Assembly: GCA_041738345.1 (NCBI GenBank) | Contig: JBGSPX010000016.1 | Coordinates: 21,396-85,395, forward strand | Direction: 5' to 3' | DNA length: 64,000 nt | DNA from: Proteocatella sp041738345 | GTDB lineage: Bacteria; Bacillota; Clostridia; Peptostreptococcales; Filifactoraceae | Shown here: piece by piece, positions 1-8,042 of the stretch | Numbering within the stretch: position 1 is the stretch's first letter | Layout: every line of letters begins with the position of its first letter | The notes under the pieces: generated by a model | Seen by the model: the letters and a program-made list of their open reading frames with translations, nothing else | Database searches by the model: none | What the model was told of the DNA's origin: nothing | Position numbers and translations under genes: made by a program

Positions 1-42
1 TAGTGAAAATTCATTAGTTTTCGTGAGCTACTGCAGACTTAC

Positions 43-70
43 TGCACACCTGTTGCACCTTCGTTGCACC
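43..70. repeat. TGCACC-type short direct repeats
   Basis: Three closely spaced copies of TGCAC(A)CC lie at about 43-50, 54-59 and 65-70. Short direct repeats of this kind are typical arm-type binding sites beside tyrosine-recombinase attachment sites. A second TGCACC cluster lies near 47160-47197, just after a tRNA 3' fragment. No integrase is visible in the window, so the link to an element end is inference only. The rest of 1-187 shows no gene I can support. Confidence 0.3.
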
Positions 71-117
71 CCAAGTTTAGACTTAAATAATAAAAAAAGA
101 TAGTTAAATATATAGTT

Positions 118-148
118 AAAGACTGGAGTTTATTTCCGGTCTTTTTTT
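118..148 (+). terminator. Intrinsic terminator at window start
   Basis: An AGACTGGA / TTCCGGTCT stem with one G-T pair and a short loop is followed by a run of seven T. It would end a plus-strand transcript entering from left of the window. Confidence 0.6.
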
Positions 149-187
149 GTGCAAAAAAATAAAGCCTCTAATAGAAGCTTTTTGTAA

Positions 188-435
188 GTTTTAATGGAAG
201 TTGCACTTTGACCTAGTGCTGTTATAGCACCATCGTGGTCGCTTGCTTGTTTCAATCCTTGTTTTAATGGAAGTTGCACTTTGACCATGTTACTGATTCA
301 GTGAAGTTATCTGAAATGATACCGTTTCAATCCTTGTTTTAGTGGAAGTTACACTTAGACGTTGTATCACCGCTTTTAATACTGGTCGGTAGCCTAGCGT
401 TTCAATCCTTGTTTTAGTGGAAGTTACACTTAGAC
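188..435 (-). CRISPR. Short decayed CRISPR array (4 repeats, 3 spacers)
   Basis: There are three full 37-nt repeats at 249-285, 324-360 and 399-435, plus a 3'-part repeat at 188-212. Spacers of 36, 38 and 38 nt lie at 213-248, 286-323 and 361-398. On the plus strand the repeat starts GTTTCAATCC and ends in GAC, so on the minus strand it ends ATTGAAAC, the usual crRNA 5'-handle side. The array is therefore probably transcribed leftward with its leader on the right. The two right-hand repeats are identical. The third differs (AATGG, TTGCACTTTGAC) and the leftmost is truncated, as expected for decay at the leader-distal end. No cas gene lies in the window. Confidence 0.9.
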
Positions 436-588
436 TCGTGCATATAAACATTCTTGTATTTGCAATACTTGTATAGTTTTCATCGGTCAATCACTTTACA
501 TCTTTCTAACGCAATAAACCAATTTAAACGAGGGTTTTATTTGAGGGAAGACAAGGTTCAATCCTAGTCATTCCAATCAATACCAGTC
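436..588 (-). promoter_or_regulatory. Possible CRISPR leader
   Basis: This AT-rich stretch without a gene directly adjoins the best-preserved repeat, on the side where the repeat orientation predicts the leader. I see no sharp promoter motif. The assignment rests on position and repeat polarity alone. Confidence 0.3.
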
Positions 589-774
589 TTGAGTAGTGAT
601 TTTTCCAATAAAAGTGAACCCAGAAAAAATTTCTTTCTATACTTAATATTATTACATATAACCATTCTTATTGCAATATCTTTTATATCATACCATCTAG
701 TCCAACAATCGAAGGATAACATCAAGCCCAGTCAATTCAATAATTTAGAAGAAATGCTCTTTTTCTCGTTGTGA
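589..774 (+). CDS. Small single-span membrane peptide (doubtful)
   Basis: A 61-codon frame opens with TTG and has no convincing ribosome binding site. Residues about 14-38 are strongly hydrophobic and could be one membrane helix, preceded by a basic stretch. No family is recognised. It sits between the CRISPR array and the SUKH gene on the same strand. It may be chance, or the remnant of a small membrane protein. Confidence 0.25.
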   Translation: MSSDFSNKSEPRKNFFLYLILLHITILIAISFISYHLVQQSKDNIKPSQFNNLEEMLFFSL

Positions 775-822
775 AAAGCCTCAAAACATTATATAATAAT
801 ATCTGTATTGGAGGTGTAAAAA

Positions 823-1347
823 ATGAAAATTAATTGGAATGATATTTTCAATAAAAATTATCAAAAAAACAAAGGCGTTACCGATGATGAATTACAAATA
901 TTTTTAAGAACATGGAACACCCCTTTATCGAATATTGAATATAATGAAATGAAACCTTTGATTGTTAAATTTGGTATTGAGAAATACGATTTTCCTCAAA
1001 GAAAATTACCTCTGAGTTATATTGATTTTCTTAAATATTCTAATGGCGGGGATTTTTCAAATAAAGAGCGTTACTTCCAATTCTTTAATGTTGAAGAATT
1101 GCGAACATATAACCTTGCTTATGAAACACCTATTTATATGAATGGATTTTTATCAATTGCAATGGACGGATGTGGCAATCATATTCTTTTTGATATGAGA
1201 GATGAGTCTGTAGATGGTGAATATCCAGTAGTAGTTTCTCATTCGGGTAGTTTAGGCATTGGTGAGGATGATTACAAAGTTATTGGTAAATCATTTTTAG
1301 CTGTATGTATGGATGGCAGTATATCAATTGATGATTTCGCAAATTAA
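823..1347 (+). CDS. SMI1/KNR4 (SUKH) family protein
   Basis: This 174-residue protein has an ATG preceded at good distance by GGAGGTG. The hallmark SUKH pattern is visible: LPLSYIDFLKYSNGG at about residues 65-79, then GFLSIAMDGCGNHILFDMR near 105-123. SUKH proteins are commonly immunity proteins of polymorphic toxin systems, or cytosolic protein-binding modules. No toxin, secretion gene or other immunity gene is adjacent, so this looks like an orphan immunity gene, perhaps acquired. The family call is firm; the role is inferred. Confidence 0.85.
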   Translation: MKINWNDIFNKNYQKNKGVTDDELQIFLRTWNTPLSNIEYNEMKPLIVKFGIEKYDFPQRKLPLSYIDFLKYSNGGDFSNKERYFQFFNVEELRTYNLAYETPIYMNGFLSIAMDGCGNHILFDMRDESVDGEYPVVVSHSGSLGIGEDDYKVIGKSFLAVCMDGSISIDDFAN

Positions 1348-1367
1348 AAAAGCCCCCGAAGGGGGCT
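1345..1367 (-). terminator. Terminator of the STM4011-like operon
   Basis: A seven-pair AGCCCCC / GGGGGCT stem with a three-base loop (1351-1367) is followed on the minus strand by TTTTTT (1345-1350). It serves the minus-strand operon ending at 1404 and abuts the stop codon of the convergent SUKH gene. Confidence 0.85.
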
Positions 1368-1403
1368 ATAATGTGCCAATACTTGCTGTGTCTTTGTTAG
1401 ATT

Positions 1404-2927
1404 CTAAATATTGTTTTCTACAATATATGGTATATGTGATATATCCATTATATAATCTACAACTTCATTTAAACTTTTATCTCCGTTTGGCATATTTATC
1501 GAAAATCCTGCATACTCAAGCATTGCTCTATCATTTTGGCTATTTCCTACAGTAAGTATGTTTTTTATATCAATATCTAATATTTTTATCAAATAAGAAA
1601 TTCCGTTTTGTTTACTTGCTTCTTTCGCTTGGATATATGTCTTATTTCTATCTTGAAATATATTTGCATTTTCCATCGGTGGCAAGTTTTTATTTTTGGG
1701 GATTATTATTCTTAATACTTTTCCATCTTTGGTTTTATCTAATATTAATTTATTTTTACTCTGTATTGATAGGTTTTCGGATAGTATTTCAAGGATATTG
1801 GTTTGCAGGTAATATTCTTTCTCTTTTTCAAAATTCTTTTCTAAAATATAACTTCCATTTGAAAATATGCCCCCACTAAAATACTTCCATATTTTAGTAC
1901 ATTTTTGTTTTGCTATTTTGTATGACAATGAGGTTGCAAAGTATAATTTGCAGTATTTTGACAAATATTCTATTGTATTTATAACTTCTTGTTTTAATTT
2001 TCCTTCTGTTGAAATTATTGTTCCATCTATATCAAAAAATATAGCTTTAATAGTTTGTTTTTTTGGAATTCTAAATCGTTTATTTTCTCCAAAAAAGCAA
2101 TTCAAAGCTTTTAAATCTAATTGTGAGTATGCTAAAAAACAATCGCAGTAAGTTCTGCTACATACAAAAGCCTTCTCATCTGAATTAATTTTATAATAAT
2201 TTCCAATCGAATGTTTTTGCATATGACATGCAAAGGTTTTGCCATTTGCTTCAATCAAAATAGATTCTTTTGCAGCACTGCATATTGCATCATCTTTTCC
2301 TACACGACTTAGTTCATAGTTAAAAAATGGGTCTATTTTTTGAAAAATAGCTTTTTCATTTTCTGAATAACGATTTTTTCTATGTGACTCTCCATTTAAC
2401 CATAAATAAATATGAGGCAATAGTTCTGATTTTAAGTTTTGTATATTTGCTATTTCTTCTGAGATAGCAACTGCCCCCACTGATAGGTCTACATATTCTG
2501 ATAGCAAATTAGCTTTTTTTGCAAATTCAAAGTATGTAACCATAGTTGGATGGTACGAACTCCAGATTTTAATTTTTCTTTGTTTTGGTTTGGTTAGGTT
2601 TTCTATTTTGTTTATAAATGCTTCTGCTGAAAAACTCAAATTAGTTTGAATTCCTACAGCTTTGACGTTTTCAAGTTCTGCTAGTTTTATTATGATTTCT
2701 TGATAATAATCATGTATCATACCCTCTCCATAAGGCGTAAACATTATATTTAGATTTTGACTTGGATTTATTTCTATGCTTTCGTAAAATTTCCAAAGCG
2801 CATTGCAGTCTTTTTGGAGTTCTTCTTGGGATGATTTGTTTTTTGAAAATGGACAGTAATAGCAACTATAATTACATGATTTTAAATGCCCTCTATAATA
2901 AATATGATTAATCGTTGATGGTATCAT
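1404..2927 (-). CDS. STM4011-family radical SAM protein fused to HAD phosphatase
   Basis: The protein has about 507 residues from ATG at 2927; an upstream TTG at 2948 is possible but has no better ribosome site. The N-terminal half has the radical SAM cysteine motif CNYSCYYC (C-x3-C-x2-C) near residues 17-24. A later cysteine cluster (AFACHM-type, then CSRTYCDC) may bind an auxiliary Fe-S cluster. The C-terminal third, about 300-507, is a HAD/Cof-type phosphatase: FFDIDGT nucleophile motif, SNGSYI, and VGNSQNDRAML in the acidic metal-binding motif. STM4011 proteins I know of are radical SAM only, so the HAD fusion is notable. It is the last gene of the operon and overlaps the STM4012-like gene by 20 bases. 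Substrate unknown. Confidence 0.85.
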   Translation of the reverse strand: MIPSTINHIYYRGHLKSCNYSCYYCPFSKNKSSQEELQKDCNALWKFYESIEINPSQNLNIMFTPYGEGMIHDYYQEIIIKLAELENVKAVGIQTNLSFSAEAFINKIENLTKPKQRKIKIWSSYHPTMVTYFEFAKKANLLSEYVDLSVGAVAISEEIANIQNLKSELLPHIYLWLNGESHRKNRYSENEKAIFQKIDPFFNYELSRVGKDDAICSAAKESILIEANGKTFACHMQKHSIGNYYKINSDEKAFVCSRTYCDCFLAYSQLDLKALNCFFGENKRFRIPKKQTIKAIFFDIDGTIISTEGKLKQEVINTIEYLSKYCKLYFATSLSYKIAKQKCTKIWKYFSGGIFSNGSYILEKNFEKEKEYYLQTNILEILSENLSIQSKNKLILDKTKDGKVLRIIIPKNKNLPPMENANIFQDRNKTYIQAKEASKQNGISYLIKILDIDIKNILTVGNSQNDRAMLEYAGFSINMPNGDKSLNEVVDYIMDISHIPYIVENNI

Positions 2928-4197
2928 ATTTTCGCATCCTATCTTCAACTTCTTTTGAAATAAATTTAGGCCCTATATAATCTGACCATTCCATTCCTTT
3001 TTCTGTAAGGCATATCTTTTTAGGGTTTATCTCAATCCACCCTTGTTTTTTAAATTCCAAAAGTATTGGAAAATGCTCAAAAATATCTCCTTCAAAATAT
3101 TTATTGTAATCTTCTATATCTATCCCACTTATATGAAGTAAGTTTTTTATAATGTATCGCCTTTTTTGTTCGGAATTATTTAGTTCATAATATGACATAT
3201 CTGCAAAAAAATCAGTTTTTTTAATAAAGGTTTTTAAGTTGTCTTTGATTTTTTGAGGTTCTGCGGTATAGGGTTCACAAAAATGCAGATTATCTATATA
3301 TGACCTACCACCGCATCCTAAGGCTATCATATTTTCAAAGCCACAGCTAGATTGTATTTTAGGCAACTGTTTTACAAATCGCCTCATTGACAATTGATGG
3401 TAGCCGTTTTTTTCAAGATAGCTTTTTATTGTTCTATAAAATATCACTTGTTTTTGTTCGTCCACTTTATATTTGTTGCCTATTCTGGTATTTGCTTGAG
3501 CATATAGTGGATATGCAAATATTTCATCAGGGCTATATTGTAAAATTTTATCTATGGAAAAAATTAAGGATTCAATGCTCTGATTTGGAATTCCGTAGAT
3601 TAAATCTATATTTAGGATAGGAAAATTTGCTAATTTTAATATTTCTAGGGAATTTTTGACCATTTTAATATTATGATTTCGATCTAAAGTATCTAATTCT
3701 GATTGAACAAAGGATTGAACGCCTATACTTATTCGTTTTATATTTTTAGATTTTAAATATTTTATTTTTTCGTCGGTGGTTTGATTCGGTGAGGTTTCAA
3801 TTACAGAAAAATCTTTTTCATAGTCAAAGCTGTAATAATTTTCTGCCAAAACAAATAGTTTTTCTAATTGAGAATTACTCAGTGAGGTCGGAGTCCCGCC
3901 TCCTAAAATAAAACTTTCAGCTTTAATATTTTCAAGACCAAAGGTTTTTTGATATTGCTGATTTTGTTTTTCAATTGCGTCTATATAGTCTTGCATTACA
4001 TTTGTATTTTGACTTGGAATTGAAAATAGATTGCAATATCCACATTTACTATCACAAAATGGTACATGGACATATAATCCTATATTTTTATTTTTTAGTG
4101 GAGATGTTTGGATTATATTATCTAGGTGTTCTATTTTTTGGTAGGCAGTTTTGTGTGGATAGCTATACATATATTGCAAAAATTGGGTTTTGTTCAT
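2908..4197 (-). CDS. STM4012-family HemN-like radical SAM protein
   Basis: This 429-residue protein resembles oxygen-independent coproporphyrinogen oxidase (HemN/HemW). It shows VHVPFCDSKCGYCNLFS with the C-x3-C-x2-C cluster motif near residue 45-60, GGGTPTSLS near 100, and SIGVQSF near 157. The C-terminal part has a winged-helix-like stretch (ISGIDIEDYNKYF). It belongs to the STM4012 family of radical SAM proteins that travel with STM4011, STM4013, STM4014 and STM4015. It is unlikely to be the haem enzyme itself, because it sits inside this five-gene operon. ATG with AGGTGA upstream. It overlaps the downstream gene, which suggests translational coupling. Confidence 0.85.
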   Translation of the reverse strand: MNKTQFLQYMYSYPHKTAYQKIEHLDNIIQTSPLKNKNIGLYVHVPFCDSKCGYCNLFSIPSQNTNVMQDYIDAIEKQNQQYQKTFGLENIKAESFILGGGTPTSLSNSQLEKLFVLAENYYSFDYEKDFSVIETSPNQTTDEKIKYLKSKNIKRISIGVQSFVQSELDTLDRNHNIKMVKNSLEILKLANFPILNIDLIYGIPNQSIESLIFSIDKILQYSPDEIFAYPLYAQANTRIGNKYKVDEQKQVIFYRTIKSYLEKNGYHQLSMRRFVKQLPKIQSSCGFENMIALGCGGRSYIDNLHFCEPYTAEPQKIKDNLKTFIKKTDFFADMSYYELNNSEQKRRYIIKNLLHISGIDIEDYNKYFEGDIFEHFPILLEFKKQGWIEINPKKICLTEKGMEWSDYIGPKFISKEVEDRMRKYDTIND

Positions 4198-4205
4198 AAA
4201 ATCAC

Positions 4206-5066
4206 CTATAGGAAGAAATGCTTGTATGGCACTGTATATACTATTTCATGTGATAAGCAATGAAAATGATACCCATCTTCTCCATAACAGCTTCCATGAT
4301 CTGAACAAACAATAACAAAGGTTGAGCCTCTCTGTTTAAATATATCAAATAGTCTTTCTAAATGATTGTCGACATATCTCAACGCTCCTGCATGGGTATT
4401 TACATCGTCTTCTTTTGCCCCTTCTGTATAGAAATAATTCGGATAGTGAATGCTATCAATATTTAAATACATAAAGATTTTTTGTTCTTTAGTATAGCTA
4501 GAGAGTTTACGTTCAATAAAGTTTATTTGATTTTCAAAACTTTCTTTTATATGGCAACTAAAAGATGGATGCCAATAGCTTTTTTTAAATAGATTAGGCA
4601 GTACGCTGTTTAAAGGCGTTCTTTTGTTAAAAAAACCTACGCCTCCTACGCAAATGGTTTCATAGCCTACTTTTTCCAATCCTTCTACAAAGCTTGCTCC
4701 CTCAAACATAAATGCACTTGGATGAGTGCTTAGGCTTGAGGAAAAATCTTTAGGCATAAACAGTCTTTCTCTTTCAAAAAGTGGCGTAGGTTCTGCTGGT
4801 GTTGGAAGTGCGCCTGCAAACATTGCTACATGTGAGGGATATGTGTAATTTCCTGGTGCATGACGCTTTTCCCACTTTCCATACTTATTAAGTACTGGCG
4901 TCGCTCCATTTAGCTCTTCTTTTATAGCTACATCATAACGAAGGGTATCTAAACACACAAATAATATATCTTGTTTGCCTACAATGTCATTCATATTTAC
5001 GCTATATTTGGCTTTTTTAGGATCGCCTATTACTTCCTTGGGTACTTCATTTCCTATTTTAGTCAT
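4206..5066 (-). CDS. STM4013/SEN3800-family sulfatase-like hydrolase
   Basis: This 286-residue hydrolase is of the alkaline-phosphatase/sulfatase superfamily. Metal-site motifs are visible: LFVCLDTLRYD near residue 35-45, the NYTYPSHVAMFAG nucleophile region near 93-105, and CSDHGSCYGEDG followed by histidines near 255-272. It has no signal peptide and no membrane helix, so it is probably cytosolic. It probably cleaves or transfers a sulfate or phosphate ester, but the substrate is not known. The ATG has AAAGGAAAA upstream. It lies eight bases from the next operon gene and 13 bases after the ATP-grasp gene. Confidence 0.85.
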   Translation of the reverse strand: MTKIGNEVPKEVIGDPKKAKYSVNMNDIVGKQDILFVCLDTLRYDVAIKEELNGATPVLNKYGKWEKRHAPGNYTYPSHVAMFAGALPTPAEPTPLFERERLFMPKDFSSSLSTHPSAFMFEGASFVEGLEKVGYETICVGGVGFFNKRTPLNSVLPNLFKKSYWHPSFSCHIKESFENQINFIERKLSSYTKEQKIFMYLNIDSIHYPNYFYTEGAKEDDVNTHAGALRYVDNHLERLFDIFKQRGSTFVIVCSDHGSCYGEDGYHFHCLSHEIVYTVPYKHFFL

Positions 5067-5079
5067 TTTAAATTTTCCT

Positions 5080-6150
5080 TTACTTTTGAATTATTAAATT
5101 TGCTATTTGATTTTTATAAATCTTGTTTTCATTCAAAATATCTTTATATATTAAATCGCCTTGACCATTTACTTCAATTACAATTGGTTTTCGTTTTTTG
5201 TGAGTTAGTAATATATCTACCCCAAAACTATTCAAGCCTGAAAAATTTCGAGCAATTAAGTTGCATATTTTTGCTATTTCATCCATGGTTTCTTGTGATA
5301 ATTCAAGTGCTTTTATATCAATAACCTCATTGTTTAAATGCAAGTTTGTTATAGATCCTACTTTAGAACCCCTACCGACTATAAAGTCTATTTCCCCATA
5401 TTGGTATACTACTCTTAAGTCATAGACACTGTTTTTGTATACGTCTTTGGGTATCCAGTGTTCAACTATCGCATCTTCTTTTAATATAAAGTTTATTAGG
5501 TTTTTTATATCTACATTTTCTGAATATCTAAATAAGTTTTTTGTATTAAAAAAAATATTATTTTCTGCTTTTAAGCAGGTTTCTAATATTTCCATATTAT
5601 TATTTGGATTCCATTTGTATGCCATAACTCCTGCTGCCCCAGAACCATATCTCGGTTTAATAAAAACCTTATATATTTTTGCTTTTCTCATAGATTCTTT
5701 AAGGCTTTTGTAGTCCTTATATTCACCTTGTAATATCGGTGTCGTTGCTATATTTAAATTTTGTAATAGCTTTTTACAATATATTTTATCTAAGGTTTTC
5801 CAAATACTTGAAGGGGTATTTAAAAATTTAGCCTCTTTTATACTCTCTAATTTTGTTAATGTTTCGTGGTATTTTTTTGCTAGGTCGTTTAATTGGTTTA
5901 TTTCGCTTGTTTCATAAACAGGCGGATCAATCTTTATGGGTTCGCCTGCATTATAGTTTTTATAGAAAATCGAATTGATATTTTGAATGCTCCAAAATAT
6001 CAATTCGATATCTTTTTCAGTACACGCTTTTTTAAAATAGTGATAGCGTTTGCTATCACTATTTCCAAAAATATGAATTCGCTTTGAATTATTATGCACT
6101 TGATTTGAATTATTCTGTAAGCATTGGGTAATTTCCATATTCTTCATCAT
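5080..6150 (-). CDS. STM4014-family ATP-grasp protein
   Basis: This 356-residue protein has an ATP-grasp fold in its second half: KPRYGSGAAGV near residue 162-172, YDLRVV near 248, and VDILLTHKKRKPIVIEVNGQ near 310-330, with the metal-binding E and N of EVNGQGD. RimK-type ATP-grasp enzymes join a carboxylate to an amine or thiol, often on peptides or proteins. The start lies inside the end of the LRR gene. Two adjacent ATG codons (6150 and 6147) and a third at 6138 are possible; the overlap is 29-41 bases. Such overlap with the LRR gene implies coupled production of ligase and LRR protein. Confidence 0.8.
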   Translation of the reverse strand: MMKNMEITQCLQNNSNQVHNNSKRIHIFGNSDSKRYHYFKKACTEKDIELIFWSIQNINSIFYKNYNAGEPIKIDPPVYETSEINQLNDLAKKYHETLTKLESIKEAKFLNTPSSIWKTLDKIYCKKLLQNLNIATTPILQGEYKDYKSLKESMRKAKIYKVFIKPRYGSGAAGVMAYKWNPNNNMEILETCLKAENNIFFNTKNLFRYSENVDIKNLINFILKEDAIVEHWIPKDVYKNSVYDLRVVYQYGEIDFIVGRGSKVGSITNLHLNNEVIDIKALELSQETMDEIAKICNLIARNFSGLNSFGVDILLTHKKRKPIVIEVNGQGDLIYKDILNENKIYKNQIANLIIQK

Positions 6151-6961
6151 TTTCCTGTTGTTCTTTTAAGTTTACTTTGAATGGTAATTTTTCTAATTCC
6201 GCCATATATTCTTCATCTATAAAGTGATACTCTAAATTTAAATGTTCTAAGTTTGTAAGTTTCTCTTTATGGTCTAAAATTATTTGTGCACCTTTATTAG
6301 ATGCCGTTCCATTTGAAAAATCTAAAGTTTTTAACTGTTTTACTATTTCGCTTTCCATTACAGCTTCTATTACTTCGTCTTGAATCTCACTATCGCCTAA
6401 TCCCAAATATTCAAGACTTTCAAAACTTTCATTTTTAAGTAATTGTTTTATATCTTCTATATCTGCATCAAATCCATAACTATCTATTCCAAGATATAGG
6501 TTTAATTTTTTTAAGTTTGGTAGTTTCGCTGATGATATGCTAGAAATAACAGTTCGTGGAAGTCCTCCACATATTATTTCTAAGGACTCTAAATTATTAT
6601 GCATTATTTCCCCTAACTCAAGTTCAGAGCTTCCTTTTATAGTAAGTGCTTTTAAATTTGGTAGCGCTGCCCATAAATTGCTGTAATCTCCTTGGATGAT
6701 CCAAGATACTTCACACTCTTCAAAGGTCATATCCCCCATAAACAAATGCTCTATATTCTCAAATTGTTCTGACGTTCTTATAATACCATCTATTATCGTT
6801 TGAGCTGACGTATCCCAAGTTTCACCCCAACATCCTATAACAAGTTCACTTATTCGTGTTAATTCTGGATCTGACAATATCTCTGCTAATAATGTATCTG
6901 CGTTTTTTTCTCCATCTTCATAATCTTCGTAATCATAAAAAAACTTTTTTGTAATTCCCAT
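6110..6961 (-). CDS. STM4015-family leucine-rich-repeat protein
   Basis: This 283-residue cytosolic protein is built of leucine-rich repeats (blocks such as LPNLKALTIKGSSEL, LPNLKKLNLYLG, LESLEYLGLGDSE, LKTLDFSN and LTNLEHLNLEY). An acidic N-terminus (YEDYEDGE) and an acidic C-terminal tail (about 265-283, QQENDEEYGNYPMLTE) flank the repeats. It is the first gene of the operon, with GGAGGG five bases before ATG. LRR domains bind proteins or peptides. In this setting it may be the scaffold or the substrate of the two radical SAM enzymes and the ATP-grasp ligase; that is inference. Known members are grouped only as STM4015 family proteins. Confidence 0.8.
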   Translation of the reverse strand: MGITKKFFYDYEDYEDGEKNADTLLAEILSDPELTRISELVIGCWGETWDTSAQTIIDGIIRTSEQFENIEHLFMGDMTFEECEVSWIIQGDYSNLWAALPNLKALTIKGSSELELGEIMHNNLESLEIICGGLPRTVISSISSAKLPNLKKLNLYLGIDSYGFDADIEDIKQLLKNESFESLEYLGLGDSEIQDEVIEAVMESEIVKQLKTLDFSNGTASNKGAQIILDHKEKLTNLEHLNLEYHFIDEEYMAELEKLPFKVNLKEQQENDEEYGNYPMLTE

Positions 6962-7032
6962 ATACCCTCCAAATTTTATAAATTAGCTTAAATTTCCTTT
7001 TTTGTAATTAACATACTGTTTATCAAAAAAAA

Positions 7033-7052
7033 GAGACATGCTTCCATGTCTC
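7033..7052 (-). terminator. Terminator after the thioesterase gene
   Basis: A perfect eight-pair GAGACATG / CATGTCTC stem with a four-base loop is followed on the minus strand by eight T (7025-7032). Between it and the thioesterase gene lie two direct repeats of GAGCTATC-TT-ACGACAG (7067-7084 and 7096-7114) of unknown meaning. Confidence 0.85.
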
Positions 7053-7127
7053 AATATATAATAATGGAGCTATCTTTACGACAGGACCTCTTTTCGAGCT
7101 ATCCTTCACGACAGTTCATTGATTTCT

Positions 7128-7550
7128 TTAGAATCTGCTTTCTAAAAGCACTTCTCTTGCATGAGCTTTTCTAAGTAAAGCTGTTTTGTTTACTATGACT
7201 CTGTCAAAGTATCCTTTTCCAATTGGCCCTAATTCATCAAACGCTTCCATTTCAAGTTTTAGAGTGTTTTCAACTCTTTCTTTAACTGTAACTCTTATGG
7301 TTAAAGTTTGACCAATCATTGTAGGTTTTTCATGGGTTACATGAATTTCCTTTCCAATTGTTATTAACCCTTCGTCTAGCTTTTCATCTATAAGTTTCGT
7401 GCTAGCTTCTATCATGAGTGCTACAAGTGACGGAGTAGCAAACAATTTGTCTAACTCTGGATTACCATAATTGCTTGCAGTATCTTCCTCTGTAACAACT
7501 TTCTGTATGGTTATAGATTCTCCAATTTCAAATTTTGGCATTTTTAACAT
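7128..7550 (-). CDS. FlK-like hotdog thioesterase
   Basis: The protein has about 140 residues. ATG at 7550 is chosen over GTG at 7556 because AGGGTGAG then lies at the right distance. The sequence follows fluoroacetyl-CoA thioesterase (FlK)-type hotdog proteins: FATPSLVALMIEAS gives a Thr and a Glu, and EIHVTHEKP gives a His, matching the FlK Thr-Glu-His set. Substrates in anaerobes are probably short acyl-CoAs rather than fluoroacetyl-CoA. Single gene with its own terminator. Confidence 0.8.
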   Translation of the reverse strand: MLKMPKFEIGESITIQKVVTEEDTASNYGNPELDKLFATPSLVALMIEASTKLIDEKLDEGLITIGKEIHVTHEKPTMIGQTLTIRVTVKERVENTLKLEMEAFDELGPIGKGYFDRVIVNKTALLRKAHAREVLLESRF

Positions 7551-7658
7551 AAGCACTCACCCTTTCATAAAAAATATACATTATATATTTTACCCTTTTA
7601 GTGACTTAATTTCTACTTTTTTTTATAAAATTACCTAAAATTTGTGAAATTTTTTTGA

Positions 7659-8030
7659 TTATTCATCTTTATCTTTCGAAATATCCGAAAATTTAACATC
7701 AATTATCTTTTTATTCTTCAGTTTTGAGGCTTTATCCTTTTTTAATTCTGTTTTATCAGGGTCATCTGGATTGTTCAAATTTTTATAAATAAGATTTCCA
7801 ATATAAAACAACATTGCCATACTAACCAAAAAATCCTCTATATATCCAAATATAGGTATGAAATCAGGCACTATATCTATAGGCGAAGCAAGATATAGTA
7901 TCATCATTAGAAATACGAATATAGCCTTGAATTTTTCCCAATTAGATATATTCTTATTTGAAAGAAAAGTTTTTATATTTTTAACATATTTTATATAAAA
8001 AATCACGCTGTCCTTATTTTTAAAAAACAT
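7659..8030 (-). CDS. YkvA-like DUF1232 membrane protein
   Basis: The protein has about 123 residues. ATG at 8030 is preferred because GGAG lies seven bases upstream; the upstream TTG at 8042 overlaps that site. The DUF1232 core YLASPIDIVPDFIPIFGYIEDF is at about residues 45-66, within two hydrophobic helices. The tail is very lysine-rich. Function of the family is not settled. It follows the formyl-THF cyclo-ligase gene by 12 bases and is probably co-transcribed. Confidence 0.8.
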   Translation of the reverse strand: MFFKNKDSVIFYIKYVKNIKTFLSNKNISNWEKFKAIFVFLMMILYLASPIDIVPDFIPIFGYIEDFLVSMAMLFYIGNLIYKNLNNPDDPDKTELKKDKASKLKNKKIIDVKFSDISKDKDE

Positions 8031-8042
8031 ATCAGTCTCCAA

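Noticed and set aside
290..490. 66-codon minus-strand frame with the peptide LSVTSTKTRIET twice
   Set aside because: The repeated peptide is only the translated CRISPR repeat.
2908..4197. Genuine HemN/HemW haem enzyme or chaperone
   Set aside because: The HemN-like fold is clear, but operon membership and order match the STM4012 family rather than a haem gene.
3975..5324. Plus-strand frames of 70-120 codons across the STM4012-STM4014 genes
   Set aside because: They are shadows of the minus-strand operon, without ribosome sites or family resemblance.
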